Assembly: GCF_021729085.1 (NCBI RefSeq)
Contig: NZ_JAJSAR010000002.1
Location: 930,001 to 994,000 of the forward strand
Direction: 5' to 3'
Length of the DNA stretch: 64,000 nucleotides
DNA from: Pseudohongiella sp. O18
Lineage (GTDB): Bacteria; Pseudomonadota; Gammaproteobacteria; Pseudomonadales; Pseudohongiellaceae
Shown here: piece by piece, positions 52,993 through 62,368 of the stretch
Position numbering within the stretch: position 1 is the stretch's first letter
Layout of the letters: each line of letters starts with the position of its first letter
Made by a program: the position numbers and the translations under genes
The notes under the pieces: model-generated
The model's input: only the letters and a program-made list of their open reading frames with translations
What the model was told of the DNA's origin: nothing
The model's database searches: none

Positions 52993-53029
52993 GGAGAGCT
53001 TCCTGTAACTCATTTCACTGGAAAGTATG

Positions 53030-53045
53030 AGCAAGAAGCTTGCCA
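53030..53045 (-). promoter_or_regulatory. candidate sigma-54 promoter of fliK
   Basis: TGGCAA-GCTTC-TTGCT on the minus strand differs from the consensus at one place; the GG and GC keep the ten-base distance. It lies between fliJ and fliK, 38 bases before the chosen fliK ATG, and supports that start over the upstream one at 53046. Confidence 0.6.
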
Positions 53046-53075
53046 AGAGATGGTGCGGTGCAGATGCCCTGAAGC

Positions 53076-53519
53076 TTAACGCCAGCCACCGCCAGGACGG
53101 CGGCGTGCGTATTCGTCGTGGTTGCGCTGTTCATTGCGTGCCTGTGCTTTCTCTGCCTCAAGCTGCAAACGACCCAGCATTTTTTCCAGGCTCTTGTGAC
53201 GGATATCGAGCTGCTGCCATTTACGATGACAGGCCGCCACTTCCTGTTCAAAATGTGCAATGACTGTTTTTTGATGAGTCATGGCATTATCGAGCTGACG
53301 ATTGAAGCCGTCGAACAGTCGCAGCCGATCAACTGACATGCCCTGCTTGCCGGCACTCTGTAATCGTTCACGATAGTCCTGCTGATAGTCACCCAGCTGA
53401 GTCAGCTTTTGCTGCTCTGCCTGCAGTCGCTGCTGCGCCATGGCCAGCATGCGGCCAGCCTTGTCGGCCTCGAGCTCGGCAATCCGCAGTACCGGCTGCA
53501 TGCGTTTGACGCGCTGCAT
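53076..53519 (-). CDS. fliJ: flagellar export chaperone FliJ
   Basis: A 147-residue coiled-coil protein of the export apparatus that binds FliI and FlhA. Nearly the whole chain is charged heptads (RMLAMAQQRLQAEQQKLTQL, then QLDIRHKSLEKMLGRL). The start shares a base with the fliI stop. It ends in a basic, Gly/Arg-rich tail. Confidence 0.9.
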   Translation of the reverse strand: MQRVKRMQPVLRIAELEADKAGRMLAMAQQRLQAEQQKLTQLGDYQQDYRERLQSAGKQGMSVDRLRLFDGFNRQLDNAMTHQKTVIAHFEQEVAACHRKWQQLDIRHKSLEKMLGRLQLEAEKAQARNEQRNHDEYARRRPGGGWR

Positions 53520-55018
53520 CAGCGACTGCCACCCGCCTGATCAGGACTCTGGCGATCCCGTCCACCCAGCGTACGGCCTGGTGCAGAAGCGACACTGTTT
53601 TGACTGTCACGCGGAGGCATCTGGGTTACATTGCTGGCAGCGCCGTCCGCGCCAGGTCGACTGCCTGGCATGGTTCTGGTGGGTGGCGCGATGGCGCGTC
53701 CCAGACGAAGCACGGCCTCACTCAGGGCAACGCTTTCGGTCAGCCCCTGTTGCAGGAACTGACGCAGGTGCGGCATGCGCTCAATGGCAAAATCGATATC
53801 GCGGTCAGCGCCCATGGTGTAAGCCCCGACACTTATCAGATCACGATTCTGCTGATAGCGGGAATAGGTGCGCTTGAACAACTGCGCTTTGGCCAGATGG
53901 TCGGCACTGACCACGGCCGGCATGACACGACTGATAGAGGCTTCCACATCAATGGCCGGATAGTGGCCCTGCTCGGCCAGTGCCCGCGACAGTACAATGT
54001 GACCATCCAGAATCGCACGTGACGAGTCTGCAATTGGATCCTGCTGGTCGTCACCCTCGGTCAGTACGGTATAAAACGCGGTGATTGTACCTTCGCCCTG
54101 ATCGGCATTACCGGCGCGTTCCACCAGTTGCGGAATGCGCGCGAACACCGATGGCGGATAACCCTTGGTCGCCGGTGGTTCACCAATCGCCAGCGCGATC
54201 TCACGCTGAGCCATGGCATAACGTGTCAGTGAATCCATCAGCAGCAAAACGTCTTTGCCCTGATCACGAAAGCCCTCGGCAATCCGGGTAGTCACGGTCG
54301 CCGCCCGCAGTCGCATCAACGGCGAGTCGTCGGCCGGTGACGCCACAACCACAGAGCGGCGCAGCCCCTCTTCGCCGAGGATTTCATCAATAAATTCTTT
54401 AACCTCACGGCCCCGTTCACCAATCAGGCCAACCACAATCACATCCGCTTCAGTAAAGCGCGTCATCATGCCCAGCAGCACTGATTTACCGACACCAGAG
54501 CCGGCAAACAAACCAATACGCTGGCCTTTGCCCACCGTCAACAGGCCGTTGATGGCCGCAATACCCACGTCCAGAGTCTGCTTGATCGGCTGGCGTTTCA
54601 GCGGGTTGATACTGCGTTCTGGACCGGCCGGACGGCATTCCTTGATGGACAGCGGTCCGTGGCCATCAATGGGCTCGCCGAAACCGTTCAGAACACGACC
54701 CAGCAGCCCATCACCCACCCACAGGCTTTCTGTGGCAGGTGCCGGCACGATACGGGCACCAGGCTGCAGGCCTTCAACACTGTACAGCGGCATTAAAAAG
54801 ATACGTGGACCGTCAAAGCCAACCACTTCGGCTTCAATATCCCTGCCGCTGGGGTGAGCAACCAGACAACGACTACCCAGCGACACGTTGCAGCCAACGG
54901 CTTCCAGTGTGAGACCGACTACGCGGGTCAGACGTCCGACAATAACCGGCTCAATGGCCAGCGGACGATCGGGACGATAACAGCGCAGTCGCTGCGCCAG
55001 ACTCTGACGCTGAAACAC
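53519..55018 (-). CDS. fliI: flagellum-specific ATPase FliI
   Basis: The F1-beta-like ATPase of flagellar export. Walker A is [16 protein letters not shown]; later come [11 protein letters not shown] and [14 protein letters not shown] place the start at the GTG at 55018, one base after the fliH stop, with CAGGAGTCCTGAA before it; this gives 499 residues beginning [12 protein letters not shown]. An ATG at 55060 lies inside fliH. The last 55 residues are a Pro/Gly/Ser-rich tail that FliI proteins normally lack. Confidence 0.93.
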   Translation of the reverse strand: MFQRQSLAQRLRCYRPDRPLAIEPVIVGRLTRVVGLTLEAVGCNVSLGSRCLVAHPSGRDIEAEVVGFDGPRIFLMPLYSVEGLQPGARIVPAPATESLWVGDGLLGRVLNGFGEPIDGHGPLSIKECRPAGPERSINPLKRQPIKQTLDVGIAAINGLLTVGKGQRIGLFAGSGVGKSVLLGMMTRFTEADVIVVGLIGERGREVKEFIDEILGEEGLRRSVVVASPADDSPLMRLRAATVTTRIAEGFRDQGKDVLLLMDSLTRYAMAQREIALAIGEPPATKGYPPSVFARIPQLVERAGNADQGEGTITAFYTVLTEGDDQQDPIADSSRAILDGHIVLSRALAEQGHYPAIDVEASISRVMPAVVSADHLAKAQLFKRTYSRYQQNRDLISVGAYTMGADRDIDFAIERMPHLRQFLQQGLTESVALSEAVLRLGRAIAPPTRTMPGSRPGADGAASNVTQMPPRDSQNSVASAPGRTLGGRDRQSPDQAGGSR

Positions 55019-55019
55019 T

Positions 55020-56012
55020 TCAGGACTCCTGCTCGGACGCGATATCGGTAGCACTGCCAAGGTCGGCAGCCTCCTCCGCCAGCGAGCGCTTGCTGGCTTT
55101 GGCGCTGCTTGTTTTTACAACCGGTTCTGGTGCCGCCTGCAGGTCTTCACCCGGTGGCACGCCCTTCTGGCGTGGATCATCATCTTCCATAAACTGTTTG
55201 GCGACGATCTGTTCCACTGCCTGATTGAATCGTGTGCTGACCGTAAAGTCGACCGCACTGTGATCTGTTTCAACACGACAGCCGCCGCGCTCAATCTGTG
55301 CGCTGCCGATGACTCGCCAGTTCTCGCCGCCCTCTTCGGCAGCTCGCATCACCAGCTCCTTGTCGGCGCTGTTGACCAGGATTCGCACGTTGTCACGGGT
55401 CGGTGGCAATGTATTCAGGGCCTGCTGCACAATCTGCATGATATGTTTGCTGTCGATGCTCAATTCACGCTGAATCACCTGACGTGAAACCTCTCGGACA
55501 ATACCAAGCAGTGCCTGTTCCAGCTGATAATCCTGTTCATTAAGTGCGTGTGTCAGATGAGTCATCACACTGTTCAGCACGTTGAGCTGCTGACGAACCT
55601 GCTGATCGGCATCCTGCAGCCCCTGCTGCAGACCCTCGGCGGTGCCCTTCTCAAACCCCTCGGCATGGCCCTGTTCAAAGCCCAGCTTGTGGCCCTGCTG
55701 GCGACCCTCTTCCAGGCCTTTCTTCAGCCCTTCGCTGCGGCCCAGCATCAGCCCCTGTTCATAACCCTCATCGTAACCTGTACCGGTACCCTGAAAGTCA
55801 GAAACCTGACCATCTTCAGCGCCTGCGCCTGCCTCGGCGGCCGCGCCCTGATGCGCTGTTACTGTCTGACGAAACTGCGACTCAGCGCGAGGTTCCACCT
55901 GTACCAGTTTACCGGCCTTGTCTATTGTCGGTGGCGCCCAGCGCATGATGCGTTGCGACTCCACGGCCTTTTGGCTGACCCGATTGGTACCGTCAAATAT
56001 ATGTCGTTGCAT
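55020..56012 (-). CDS. fliH: flagellar assembly protein FliH
   Basis: FliH holds FliI and docks it at the export gate. The 330-residue protein has the expected glycine-repeat helix (about 75-130, many GxxxG steps such as [17 protein letters not shown]). After it comes the C-terminal domain with [12 protein letters not shown]-like [20 protein letters not shown], and then an acidic and basic low-complexity tail of about 60 residues. The start overlaps the fliG stop region; an internal ATG at codon 23 is possible. Confidence 0.9.
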   Translation of the reverse strand: MQRHIFDGTNRVSQKAVESQRIMRWAPPTIDKAGKLVQVEPRAESQFRQTVTAHQGAAAEAGAGAEDGQVSDFQGTGTGYDEGYEQGLMLGRSEGLKKGLEEGRQQGHKLGFEQGHAEGFEKGTAEGLQQGLQDADQQVRQQLNVLNSVMTHLTHALNEQDYQLEQALLGIVREVSRQVIQRELSIDSKHIMQIVQQALNTLPPTRDNVRILVNSADKELVMRAAEEGGENWRVIGSAQIERGGCRVETDHSAVDFTVSTRFNQAVEQIVAKQFMEDDDPRQKGVPPGEDLQAAPEPVVKTSSAKASKRSLAEEAADLGSATDIASEQES

Positions 56013-56013
56013 A

Positions 56014-57024
56014 TCAGATCATCGCCTCGCTGCCGCCGCTCAATTGAATTTCGCCAGCATCGGCCATACGTCGCGCCACCACAAGAATTTCTTTCTGTGC
56101 CGCTTCCACTTCGACGATACGCACCGGCCCCTTGGCCTCCAGGTCGTCGCGCAGCAGCTCGGCAGCCCGCTTGGACATGTTGCCGAAGAATTTCTCCTTG
56201 AGGAAATCGTCTGCGCCTTTGAGAGCCAGAATCAATACTTCGGACGACACTTCGCGCAGCAGTGCCTGAATACCACGGTCGTCAACTTCACGCAGGTTAT
56301 CAAACACAAACATCAGATCCTGAATCTGATTGCCCAGGTCTTCGTCCAGGCCCTTGATGGACTCCATCAGTTCCTGCTCAACCGCATTGTCCAGGTGGTT
56401 CATGATTTCGGCCGCAGTCTTGGTACCACCGATAGTGGTCGACGGATTCGAGCCCTTGCCTGAGAACTGTTTCTCCAGAATTTCATTGAGTTCCTTCAAT
56501 GCCTCTGGCTGAACGCTCTCCAGCGATGCAATTCGCATCATGATTTCCAGGCGCACTTTTTCAGGGAACTGCGCAAGAATACCGGCCGACTGATCCGGCT
56601 CCAGATAGCTCAGAACCACGGCCTGGATCTGCGGGTGTTCCATCTTGATGACGTCAGCAACCGAGCGCGGATCCATCCATTTCAGGCTGTTGATACCGGC
56701 CCCGGAGTTGCCCAGCAGAATACGGTCCAGAAAGCTGCGGGCGCGCTCTTCGCCCAGCGCCTCAGTCAGCATGTTGCGGATGTAACTCTCCGCGCCGATA
56801 CCAAGACCACTCTGGGCACCGCACTCGGTCAGAAACTGATTCAGCACACCCGAGACAGTATCCTGGCTGACCGATTTCAGAGCCGACATGGCAGTACCCA
56901 CACGCTGTACTTCCTTGGGTCCCATCTGCTTGAGCACTTCAGCGGCGTCTTTTTCGCCCATGCTCATCAACAGTATCGCGGCACGCTCCAGATTGTTCAT
57001 GTTGTCAGCCATTCTCTCAGCCAT
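56014..57024 (-). CDS. fliG: flagellar motor switch protein FliG
   Basis: FliG links rotor and stator. The 336-residue protein has the N-terminal FliF-binding domain, the EHPQ motif in VIKMEHPQIQAVVLSYL near 130, and the C-terminal torque helix with DLEAKGPVRIVEVEAAQ. The start may be the ATG at 57024 or the one four codons later. It follows fliF by 2 bases. Confidence 0.96.
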   Translation of the reverse strand: MAERMADNMNNLERAAILLMSMGEKDAAEVLKQMGPKEVQRVGTAMSALKSVSQDTVSGVLNQFLTECGAQSGLGIGAESYIRNMLTEALGEERARSFLDRILLGNSGAGINSLKWMDPRSVADVIKMEHPQIQAVVLSYLEPDQSAGILAQFPEKVRLEIMMRIASLESVQPEALKELNEILEKQFSGKGSNPSTTIGGTKTAAEIMNHLDNAVEQELMESIKGLDEDLGNQIQDLMFVFDNLREVDDRGIQALLREVSSEVLILALKGADDFLKEKFFGNMSKRAAELLRDDLEAKGPVRIVEVEAAQKEILVVARRMADAGEIQLSGGSEAMI

Positions 57025-57026
57025 GA

Positions 57027-58742
57027 TTAGTCGTTAGTTATCCAGTTTTTCACGACCTGCGCCACACGCGCCGGATCCTGTGCTACCAGCCCTTTAATGG
57101 CGCTGAGTTGTCGCTCGTAACTGTCGCCAGGGCCAGTCAGCATCATATCTTCACCGCCGCTGAGCGTAACAGATTCTTTGGGGCCGGACGACGCGTCAGG
57201 TTTAACCTCTGTGAATCGCACCTCGCCATTACCACCCTGCGACTGGGCACCTGCAACAGCAGGCAGATTGTTGCCGTTGCTGCCGACCGCCGCCAGTCGC
57301 TTCAGGGTGGGCATCAGCACGCCAAACACCATAAGCAGCAGGAACGCTGCAGCGCCCAGCTGTCGCAGCACACTGCCAAACCAGGGCTGTTCCCACATAG
57401 GAATACTTTCCATGGTCATCGCGTCGGCCTGTGCAAACGCCCGGTTGATCACCGTAACACTGTCACCACGCTCAGCGTCAAAACCAACCGCATCGCGCAC
57501 CAGCGCAGTAATGCGATCCAGATCTTCCTGTGCCCAGGGCTGGGCACCTTCGCCGGTAGGTTCATCAACCACAACCGCAACAGACAGGCGTCGCACTGCC
57601 ACAGGGTCATAGCTGGTGTAGCTGATCGTTCTATCCACTTCGTAGTTGCGGGTGGCCTGGGTTCGGGTATTGCTGTTGTCGCCATTGGCAGCGGTAGCGG
57701 CACCAGCGCCATTGGCGGCCACTTCCGGTGCGACACCGGCAGCCGGGGGCTGGTTACTCAGGGCACCCGGAATGCCGGCGATGATATCGCCACCATTGCG
57801 CCGCTCATCCATTGACTGCTCGCTGCGCAGCACCGTGCTGTCAGGGTTATAGGTTTCGGCCGCTTCTTCGCTGCGTGTAAAGTCAATATCAGCGTTCACT
57901 TCGGCAGTAAAATTTCCACTGCCCAGCAATGGCATCAGAATGCGACTGATACGGCCAGACAGGGTCTCTTCGTAACGACGCACATACTCAAACTGTTCGC
58001 CGGCAATGGCCAGTTCGCGATTCTCACCGCGACGCGACAGCAGATTGCCGGACTGATCAACAACCGTAACGTCCTCGGCTGCCATTTCCGGTACGCTGGA
58101 GGCCACCAGGTTGGCAATTGACTGAACCTGAATTTCCGTCAGACGTGCGCCGGTGTTCAGCGTCAGAAACACGGACGCAGTTGCCTTGCGGGCATTGCGT
58201 ATGAACACACTGCGCTCAGGCGTAGCCAGGTGCACACGGGCAGCCTGTACATGGCGGAAGCTGGCAATAGTACGTGCCAGCTCGCCCTCAAGGCTGCGCT
58301 TGTAGCGATTGGCTTCCATGAACTGGCTGGTACCCAGCCCCTGCTCCTGGTCCATGAACTCATAACCGTAGCCATCATCACGACTGATACCAGCGGCCGC
58401 CACCTGCAGGCGTACTTCATTGACGCGCGCCGCCGGCACCAGCAGCACACCGCTGGCCGGGTCGATACGATACTCCATCGCGCTGGTTTCCAGTACCTGT
58501 GCCAGCTCTGACACATTGTAGCCCTGCATGCTCGGATACAGAGGCTGGAACTCTTCCTGCTGCGACCACAACACAACCGAGAAGCCCAGTGCGATACTGG
58601 CCGCCAGTCCCAGTAGCAGACCAGCCTGGCGCAGCATGTTCAGCCGATTGAAGCCCGACAGAAAACTGCCACCTCCAAAAAGCGACTTGCTGTTGTTGGC
58701 GGGTGTCCCGCCGGCGTTACCTGATGTTTCGGCAGCAGCCAT
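57027..58742 (-). CDS. fliF: flagellar MS-ring protein FliF
   Basis: FliF forms the MS ring on which the motor is built. 571 residues, with a membrane helix near 34-54 and another near 452-472. Ring-building motifs lie between (QEFQPLYPSMQGYNVSEL, ARVHLATPERSVFIR), with a Gly/Asn/Ala-rich loop near 330-355, and the FliG-binding tail ends VVKNWITND. Confidence 0.96.
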   Translation of the reverse strand: MAAAETSGNAGGTPANNSKSLFGGGSFLSGFNRLNMLRQAGLLLGLAASIALGFSVVLWSQQEEFQPLYPSMQGYNVSELAQVLETSAMEYRIDPASGVLLVPAARVNEVRLQVAAAGISRDDGYGYEFMDQEQGLGTSQFMEANRYKRSLEGELARTIASFRHVQAARVHLATPERSVFIRNARKATASVFLTLNTGARLTEIQVQSIANLVASSVPEMAAEDVTVVDQSGNLLSRRGENRELAIAGEQFEYVRRYEETLSGRISRILMPLLGSGNFTAEVNADIDFTRSEEAAETYNPDSTVLRSEQSMDERRNGGDIIAGIPGALSNQPPAAGVAPEVAANGAGAATAANGDNSNTRTQATRNYEVDRTISYTSYDPVAVRRLSVAVVVDEPTGEGAQPWAQEDLDRITALVRDAVGFDAERGDSVTVINRAFAQADAMTMESIPMWEQPWFGSVLRQLGAAAFLLLMVFGVLMPTLKRLAAVGSNGNNLPAVAGAQSQGGNGEVRFTEVKPDASSGPKESVTLSGGEDMMLTGPGDSYERQLSAIKGLVAQDPARVAQVVKNWITND

Positions 58743-58791
58743 GATTCATTTTCCTGTGTGTGTCGCGCGTGCGCTGATGTCGTAGTGAGTC

Positions 58792-59169
58792 TTACAACGG
58801 CATATTCATGATGTCCTGATAGGCGCTTACCAGGCGGTTACGCACCTGGTTCATGGCCTCGAAGGACACACTGGCTTTCTGCATCTGGATCATGACCTGA
58901 GTGATATCAACCCCCGGCTCACCCATTTCAAACGCGCGTTGCAGCTCAGAAGATTTAGCCTGGGTATCAGCCACAGAATCGACCGCCTGTTTGAGCATCT
59001 CGCCGAAACCCGTGCCCTCAGTCTTGCCCGCGCCGTTGACGCCCTGGCTGCTGTTGACAGCCTGACTCATATCCGGTTTGTTGACTTCCGGAGACTGGAT
59101 CTGGCCGCGTATTTCACGCATTTGCATCAGTAGTTGATTGATATCGCTGCGATCGCCAATCGTGTTCAT
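58792..59169 (-). CDS. fliE: flagellar hook-basal body protein FliE
   Basis: FliE joins the MS ring to the rod and helps open export. 125 residues from the ATG at 59169, which GGGAGGCCGTG precedes. The conserved C-terminal helix reads VMIQMQKASVSFEAMNQVRNRLVSAYQDIMNMPL in part. It lies 12 bases after fleR, so it is likely read from the fleSR transcript or a promoter inside fleR. Confidence 0.94.
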   Translation of the reverse strand: MNTIGDRSDINQLLMQMREIRGQIQSPEVNKPDMSQAVNSSQGVNGAGKTEGTGFGEMLKQAVDSVADTQAKSSELQRAFEMGEPGVDITQVMIQMQKASVSFEAMNQVRNRLVSAYQDIMNMPL

Positions 59170-59181
59170 CACGGCCTCCCT

Positions 59182-60606
59182 TTATGCACTTACCAGTGAA
59201 TCAATATTTATGCCCATATCACGCATTCTCGCCAGCTTGTAACGCAGCGTGCGCGCACTGACGCCCAGCACCTCTGCGGTTTCCTTGCGGCGGCCACCCT
59301 GCTGTTTGAGGGTGGACAGAATGATTTCAAACTCGCGCTGCTTCAGATCGTTACCCAGTGGACGGTTTTCGTCGCTGCTGTCGGCTTCCTGTGCAGTGAC
59401 AGGCACAGTCACGCTGTGACTACCGGCGCTGCTGCTGACCGCACCACTACTGACAGTACCAGCGAAGCGATGAGTCTGACCCTGCTCCAGGCCCAGGCAG
59501 GATGCGGTAATAGTGTGCCCATCCTGAATGATCAGTGCCCGTTGCAACACATTGTCCAGCTCGCGCACATTACCCGGCCAGGCGTACTGGCTCAGGGTCA
59601 GCTTGGCTTGCTCGTCCAGACGGACTGTGCTGCGGCCCATGCGTCCTGCGTGCTGCTCCAGCAAACGTTCAGCCAGCGGCACGATGTCCTGACGACGCTG
59701 ACGCAGTGGCAACCAGGCCAGCGGAAATACGCTCAGGCGGTAATACAGGTCTTCGCGGAAGTTTCCTTCACGCACATGCTGACGCAGATCGCGGTTGGTG
59801 GTTGCAATCACACGCACATCCAGCTTCATGGTCTTGCGGCTGCCAAGACGCTCAACCTCGCGCTCCTGCAGCACACGCAGAATTTTGGCCTGCAGACCAA
59901 TATCCATTTCTGAAATTTCGTCCAGCAACAGCGTGCCACCATCAGCCTGTTCAAACTTGCCCGGGCTGCTGTTGTAAGCGCCGGTGAACGCACCTTTCTC
60001 ATAACCAAACAGCGTCGCTTCCAGCATGTTCTCCGGAATCGCCGCACAGTTGATGGCTACAAACGGGCCTTTGGCACGATTGGAATGCTGGTGAATGAAC
60101 TGGGCCAGTACTTCCTTGCCCGTGCCGCTTTCACCAGAAATCAGCACGGTTGCATCAGTACGTGCCACCTTTCCTGCCAACGACAGCAACTGCTGGCTGG
60201 AAGGCTCAATGGCAACCGGCTCATTGCCACCCAGTACACGAGTGGCCAGATACTTCTCCACCGTTGCCAGCAGCTGCTCCGGCTTGAAGGGTTTCAGCAG
60301 GTAATCCACGGCGCCTTCGCGCATCGCACGCACGGAACTGCCGATGCTGCCAAAAGCAGTGATCAGAACCACCGGCAATGCCGGGAAGCGACCACGAATC
60401 CGCTGCAACAGTTCGTGACCATCCATTCCATCCATATTGATGTCGGACACCACCATATCGACGGCCTGGTTAGCCAGAACGCTCAGCGCTTCATCGCCGC
60501 TTTCCGCCGAGAGCACATTGTAGCCGGCGTAGTCCAGCGTATCGCTCAGCGCATCACGCAGCTGTGGATTGTCTTCAACGATCAAAACGGTTGCCTTGTC
60601 AGTCAT
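59182..60606 (-). CDS. fleR: sigma-54 response regulator FleR
   Basis: The activator of the middle flagellar genes. The receiver domain has its phosphoryl site Asp55 in [12 protein letters not shown]. The AAA+ domain shows [13 protein letters not shown], the sigma-54 contact GAFTGA near 220 and [10 protein letters not shown]. The C-terminal Fis-type helix-turn-helix is [21 protein letters not shown]. It should act on the sigma-54 promoters found before fliK, fliL and flhA. It overlaps fleS by four bases. Confidence 0.95.
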   Translation of the reverse strand: MTDKATVLIVEDNPQLRDALSDTLDYAGYNVLSAESGDEALSVLANQAVDMVVSDINMDGMDGHELLQRIRGRFPALPVVLITAFGSIGSSVRAMREGAVDYLLKPFKPEQLLATVEKYLATRVLGGNEPVAIEPSSQQLLSLAGKVARTDATVLISGESGTGKEVLAQFIHQHSNRAKGPFVAINCAAIPENMLEATLFGYEKGAFTGAYNSSPGKFEQADGGTLLLDEISEMDIGLQAKILRVLQEREVERLGSRKTMKLDVRVIATTNRDLRQHVREGNFREDLYYRLSVFPLAWLPLRQRRQDIVPLAERLLEQHAGRMGRSTVRLDEQAKLTLSQYAWPGNVRELDNVLQRALIIQDGHTITASCLGLEQGQTHRFAGTVSSGAVSSSAGSHSVTVPVTAQEADSSDENRPLGNDLKQREFEIILSTLKQQGGRRKETAEVLGVSARTLRYKLARMRDMGINIDSLVSA

Positions 60607-61880
60607 ACAGTCTGCTCCTGTGTAGCTTTACCCTGGCAAGGCAGCACAAAACCGGCACGAATGCCGCTGACCTGCTCTGCCTCAGGGTCCAGATTCCCGC
60701 TTGCGAGGTTCTCAATAAAAAATCGTCCGCCGTGTGCACGCGCAACAACCTGCGCCACGGCCAGTCCCAGCCCGGTGCCCTGGGCACGGGTGGTATAAAA
60801 TGCTTCCGTCACCTGGCTCAGCACTTTCGGATCAATGCCAGGGCCGTTGTCCTGAACAAAAAAGCGCAGATGGCCAGCTTCGCAGTTGTGATCAGCGATC
60901 ACTTTCAGCTGCACCTGGGCGCCGCCGTTCTGCTGGGCGTTTTCCAACAGATTCAATATGGCACCTACCAGCGACTCCTGATTGCAGTCCAGCTGGCAGT
61001 CAGGGGCCTCGTTGGTCCACTGACAGCGTGTGCGGCTGTCGCGCAGCAGCACCTCAGCAGCTACCCGCGTTTCATCAAACAGCTGGGCCATGCTCAGACG
61101 TGCATCCAGCACCGCCTCGCCACGTGCAAACACCAGCATGTCTCGCACCTGGCGCTCCATGTTGTGCAGACGGGACATCAGTCGGTCGTGGGTGCGCTGC
61201 AGTCTGTCCGCATCAGCTGGCTGATCATCACCTGCTTGCGCAGCCTGTGACGGCAGTGCATGTGCCAGGTGTCCGGCATACAGCATGGCCGCTGCCAGCG
61301 GTGTGCGAATCTGATGCGCCAGGGACGACACCATCTGACCCATTTCCGTAAGACGCTGGTGACGGCTCAATCGCTGCTGCAGGCGTCGGGTTTCTGTCTG
61401 ATCGGTAATCAGGATGATCTGGCCGGGCTCTTCTTCCAGCGAGCGGCTCAGCAGACTCACGCGCTTGCCGTTTACCAGCGAAATCTCGTGGCCGTCGTCG
61501 CTGCGTGGCGCAAAGCGCGTGCGAATGATCTCCACCCACAGTTCGCCTTCCAGGGGCGAACCCAGCAGATCCAGGGCAGCAGCATTACATTCAGAAATCT
61601 GGCCGCGAGCATTCAGGACCAGCACGCCGCCTGGCAACAGCTGCAGCAGTTTGGTCAGCCGGTGCGCAATGCGCTCTTTCTCGGCCAGCTCGCGCAGGCG
61701 CTGGGCATTGGCAGCTTCCAGCTCGGCTGTCAGATCCCGCACCTGGCTCTCAAGTGCCTGATAGGTCTGTGTCAGTTCGCCGGACAGTTCGTTGAAAGCC
61801 TTGAACGCCAATTCCAGTGCCTGTGCACTATTTGGCTGACTTTGTATGTCTCTTACCAGCGTCAGGCTGCTTGCTGCCAT
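60603..61880 (-). CDS. fleS: flagellar sensor histidine kinase FleS
   Basis: The cytoplasmic partner kinase of FleR. About 425 residues: a coiled coil, a PAS domain (about 90-180, VLNARGQISECNAAALDLLG), the phosphorylated histidine in SSLAHQIRTPLAAA near 205 and an ATPase domain with DNGPGIDP and GTGLGLAVAQVV. I place the start at the ATG at 61880 (MAASSLTLV), with AAGGGGCGGG upstream. The longer frame begins at a TTG at 61931 inside the -12 element of the promoter and cannot be in the mRNA. Confidence 0.94.
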   Translation of the reverse strand: MAASSLTLVRDIQSQPNSAQALELAFKAFNELSGELTQTYQALESQVRDLTAELEAANAQRLRELAEKERIAHRLTKLLQLLPGGVLVLNARGQISECNAAALDLLGSPLEGELWVEIIRTRFAPRSDDGHEISLVNGKRVSLLSRSLEEEPGQIILITDQTETRRLQQRLSRHQRLTEMGQMVSSLAHQIRTPLAAAMLYAGHLAHALPSQAAQAGDDQPADADRLQRTHDRLMSRLHNMERQVRDMLVFARGEAVLDARLSMAQLFDETRVAAEVLLRDSRTRCQWTNEAPDCQLDCNQESLVGAILNLLENAQQNGGAQVQLKVIADHNCEAGHLRFFVQDNGPGIDPKVLSQVTEAFYTTRAQGTGLGLAVAQVVARAHGGRFFIENLASGNLDPEAEQVSGIRAGFVLPCQGKATQEQTV

Positions 61881-61926
61881 GTGTGTGTCCCGCCCCTTGG
61901 ATGTTCTGTTTCCGCAGGGGGTGGCA

Positions 61927-61942
61927 AGCAATGTCCGTGCCA
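61927..61942 (-). promoter_or_regulatory. sigma-54 promoter of fleSR
   Basis: TGGCAC-GGACA-TTGCT on the minus strand is a perfect -24/-12 consensus, 47 bases before the fleS ATG. Transcription would begin near 61915. In Pseudomonas fleSR is driven by sigma-54 with FleQ. Confidence 0.85.
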
Positions 61943-62040
61943 GTCGTATCAGGCCTTATTTTTCAATTACTTAGGGTGCGGCAAGGTTTTGCCGCTGGCA
62001 GAATACAGGCGGATTACTGTCACTTTGACGGGAAATTGAC

Positions 62041-62099
62041 GCGCCAACCGCCATGGACGGCGGGAATGCAGGTTTTGCAGGAGCAAAAACCTGCGGCGC
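62041..62099. repeat. compact two-hairpin element closed by an outer stem
   Basis: GCGCC (62041-62045) and GGCGC (62095-62099) enclose two hairpins: CCGCC/GGCGG around ATGGAC (62048-62063), and GCAGGTTTTGC with GCAAAAACCTGC (62068-62094). The whole 59 bases can fold as a three-way junction on either strand. It resembles a small structured intergenic repeat. Confidence 0.6.
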
Positions 62100-62125
62100 G
62101 TATGTGTACATTTAGACAACGGTCC

Positions 62126-62300
62126 GGGAGGTGGGTATCAGGGCTCGCCCGGAGCGCATCCTTTCACCTGTCACCCGGCGGGGGGGAACTCGACCTCGCG
62201 GCAACGCCGCTCGGGACTCGGACAGTCCCGCCCGCTGATCGGGTGACAGGCAAAAGGATAAGCGCGCTCTTTATTGGGCGAGCCCTGATACCCACCTCCC
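62126..62300. repeat. 175-base palindromic element with perfect 25-bp ends
   Basis: The first 25 bases (62126-62150) and last 25 (62276-62300) are perfect reverse complements. Four inner segments also pair in order: 62152-62157 with 62264-62269, 62158-62164 with 62253-62259, 62167-62176 with 62241-62250, and GGCGGG with CCCGCC. At the top is a GCGGC-AAC-GCCGC hairpin. It is GC-rich and non-coding. It lies 69 bases beyond the sdaA stop and could also end that transcript. Confidence 0.8.
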
Positions 62301-62368
62301 TACCCTTGTGCCGAATTCAAACACGGTCGCCGGATGCGTTACAAAGAGGAGCGATGATGCGCTGAAGC

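Noticed and set aside
61881-61931. An N-terminal extension of FleS starting at a TTG at 61931
   Set aside because: That codon lies in the -12 element of the fleS promoter, so it cannot be in the transcript; the ATG at 61880 has a good ribosome site.
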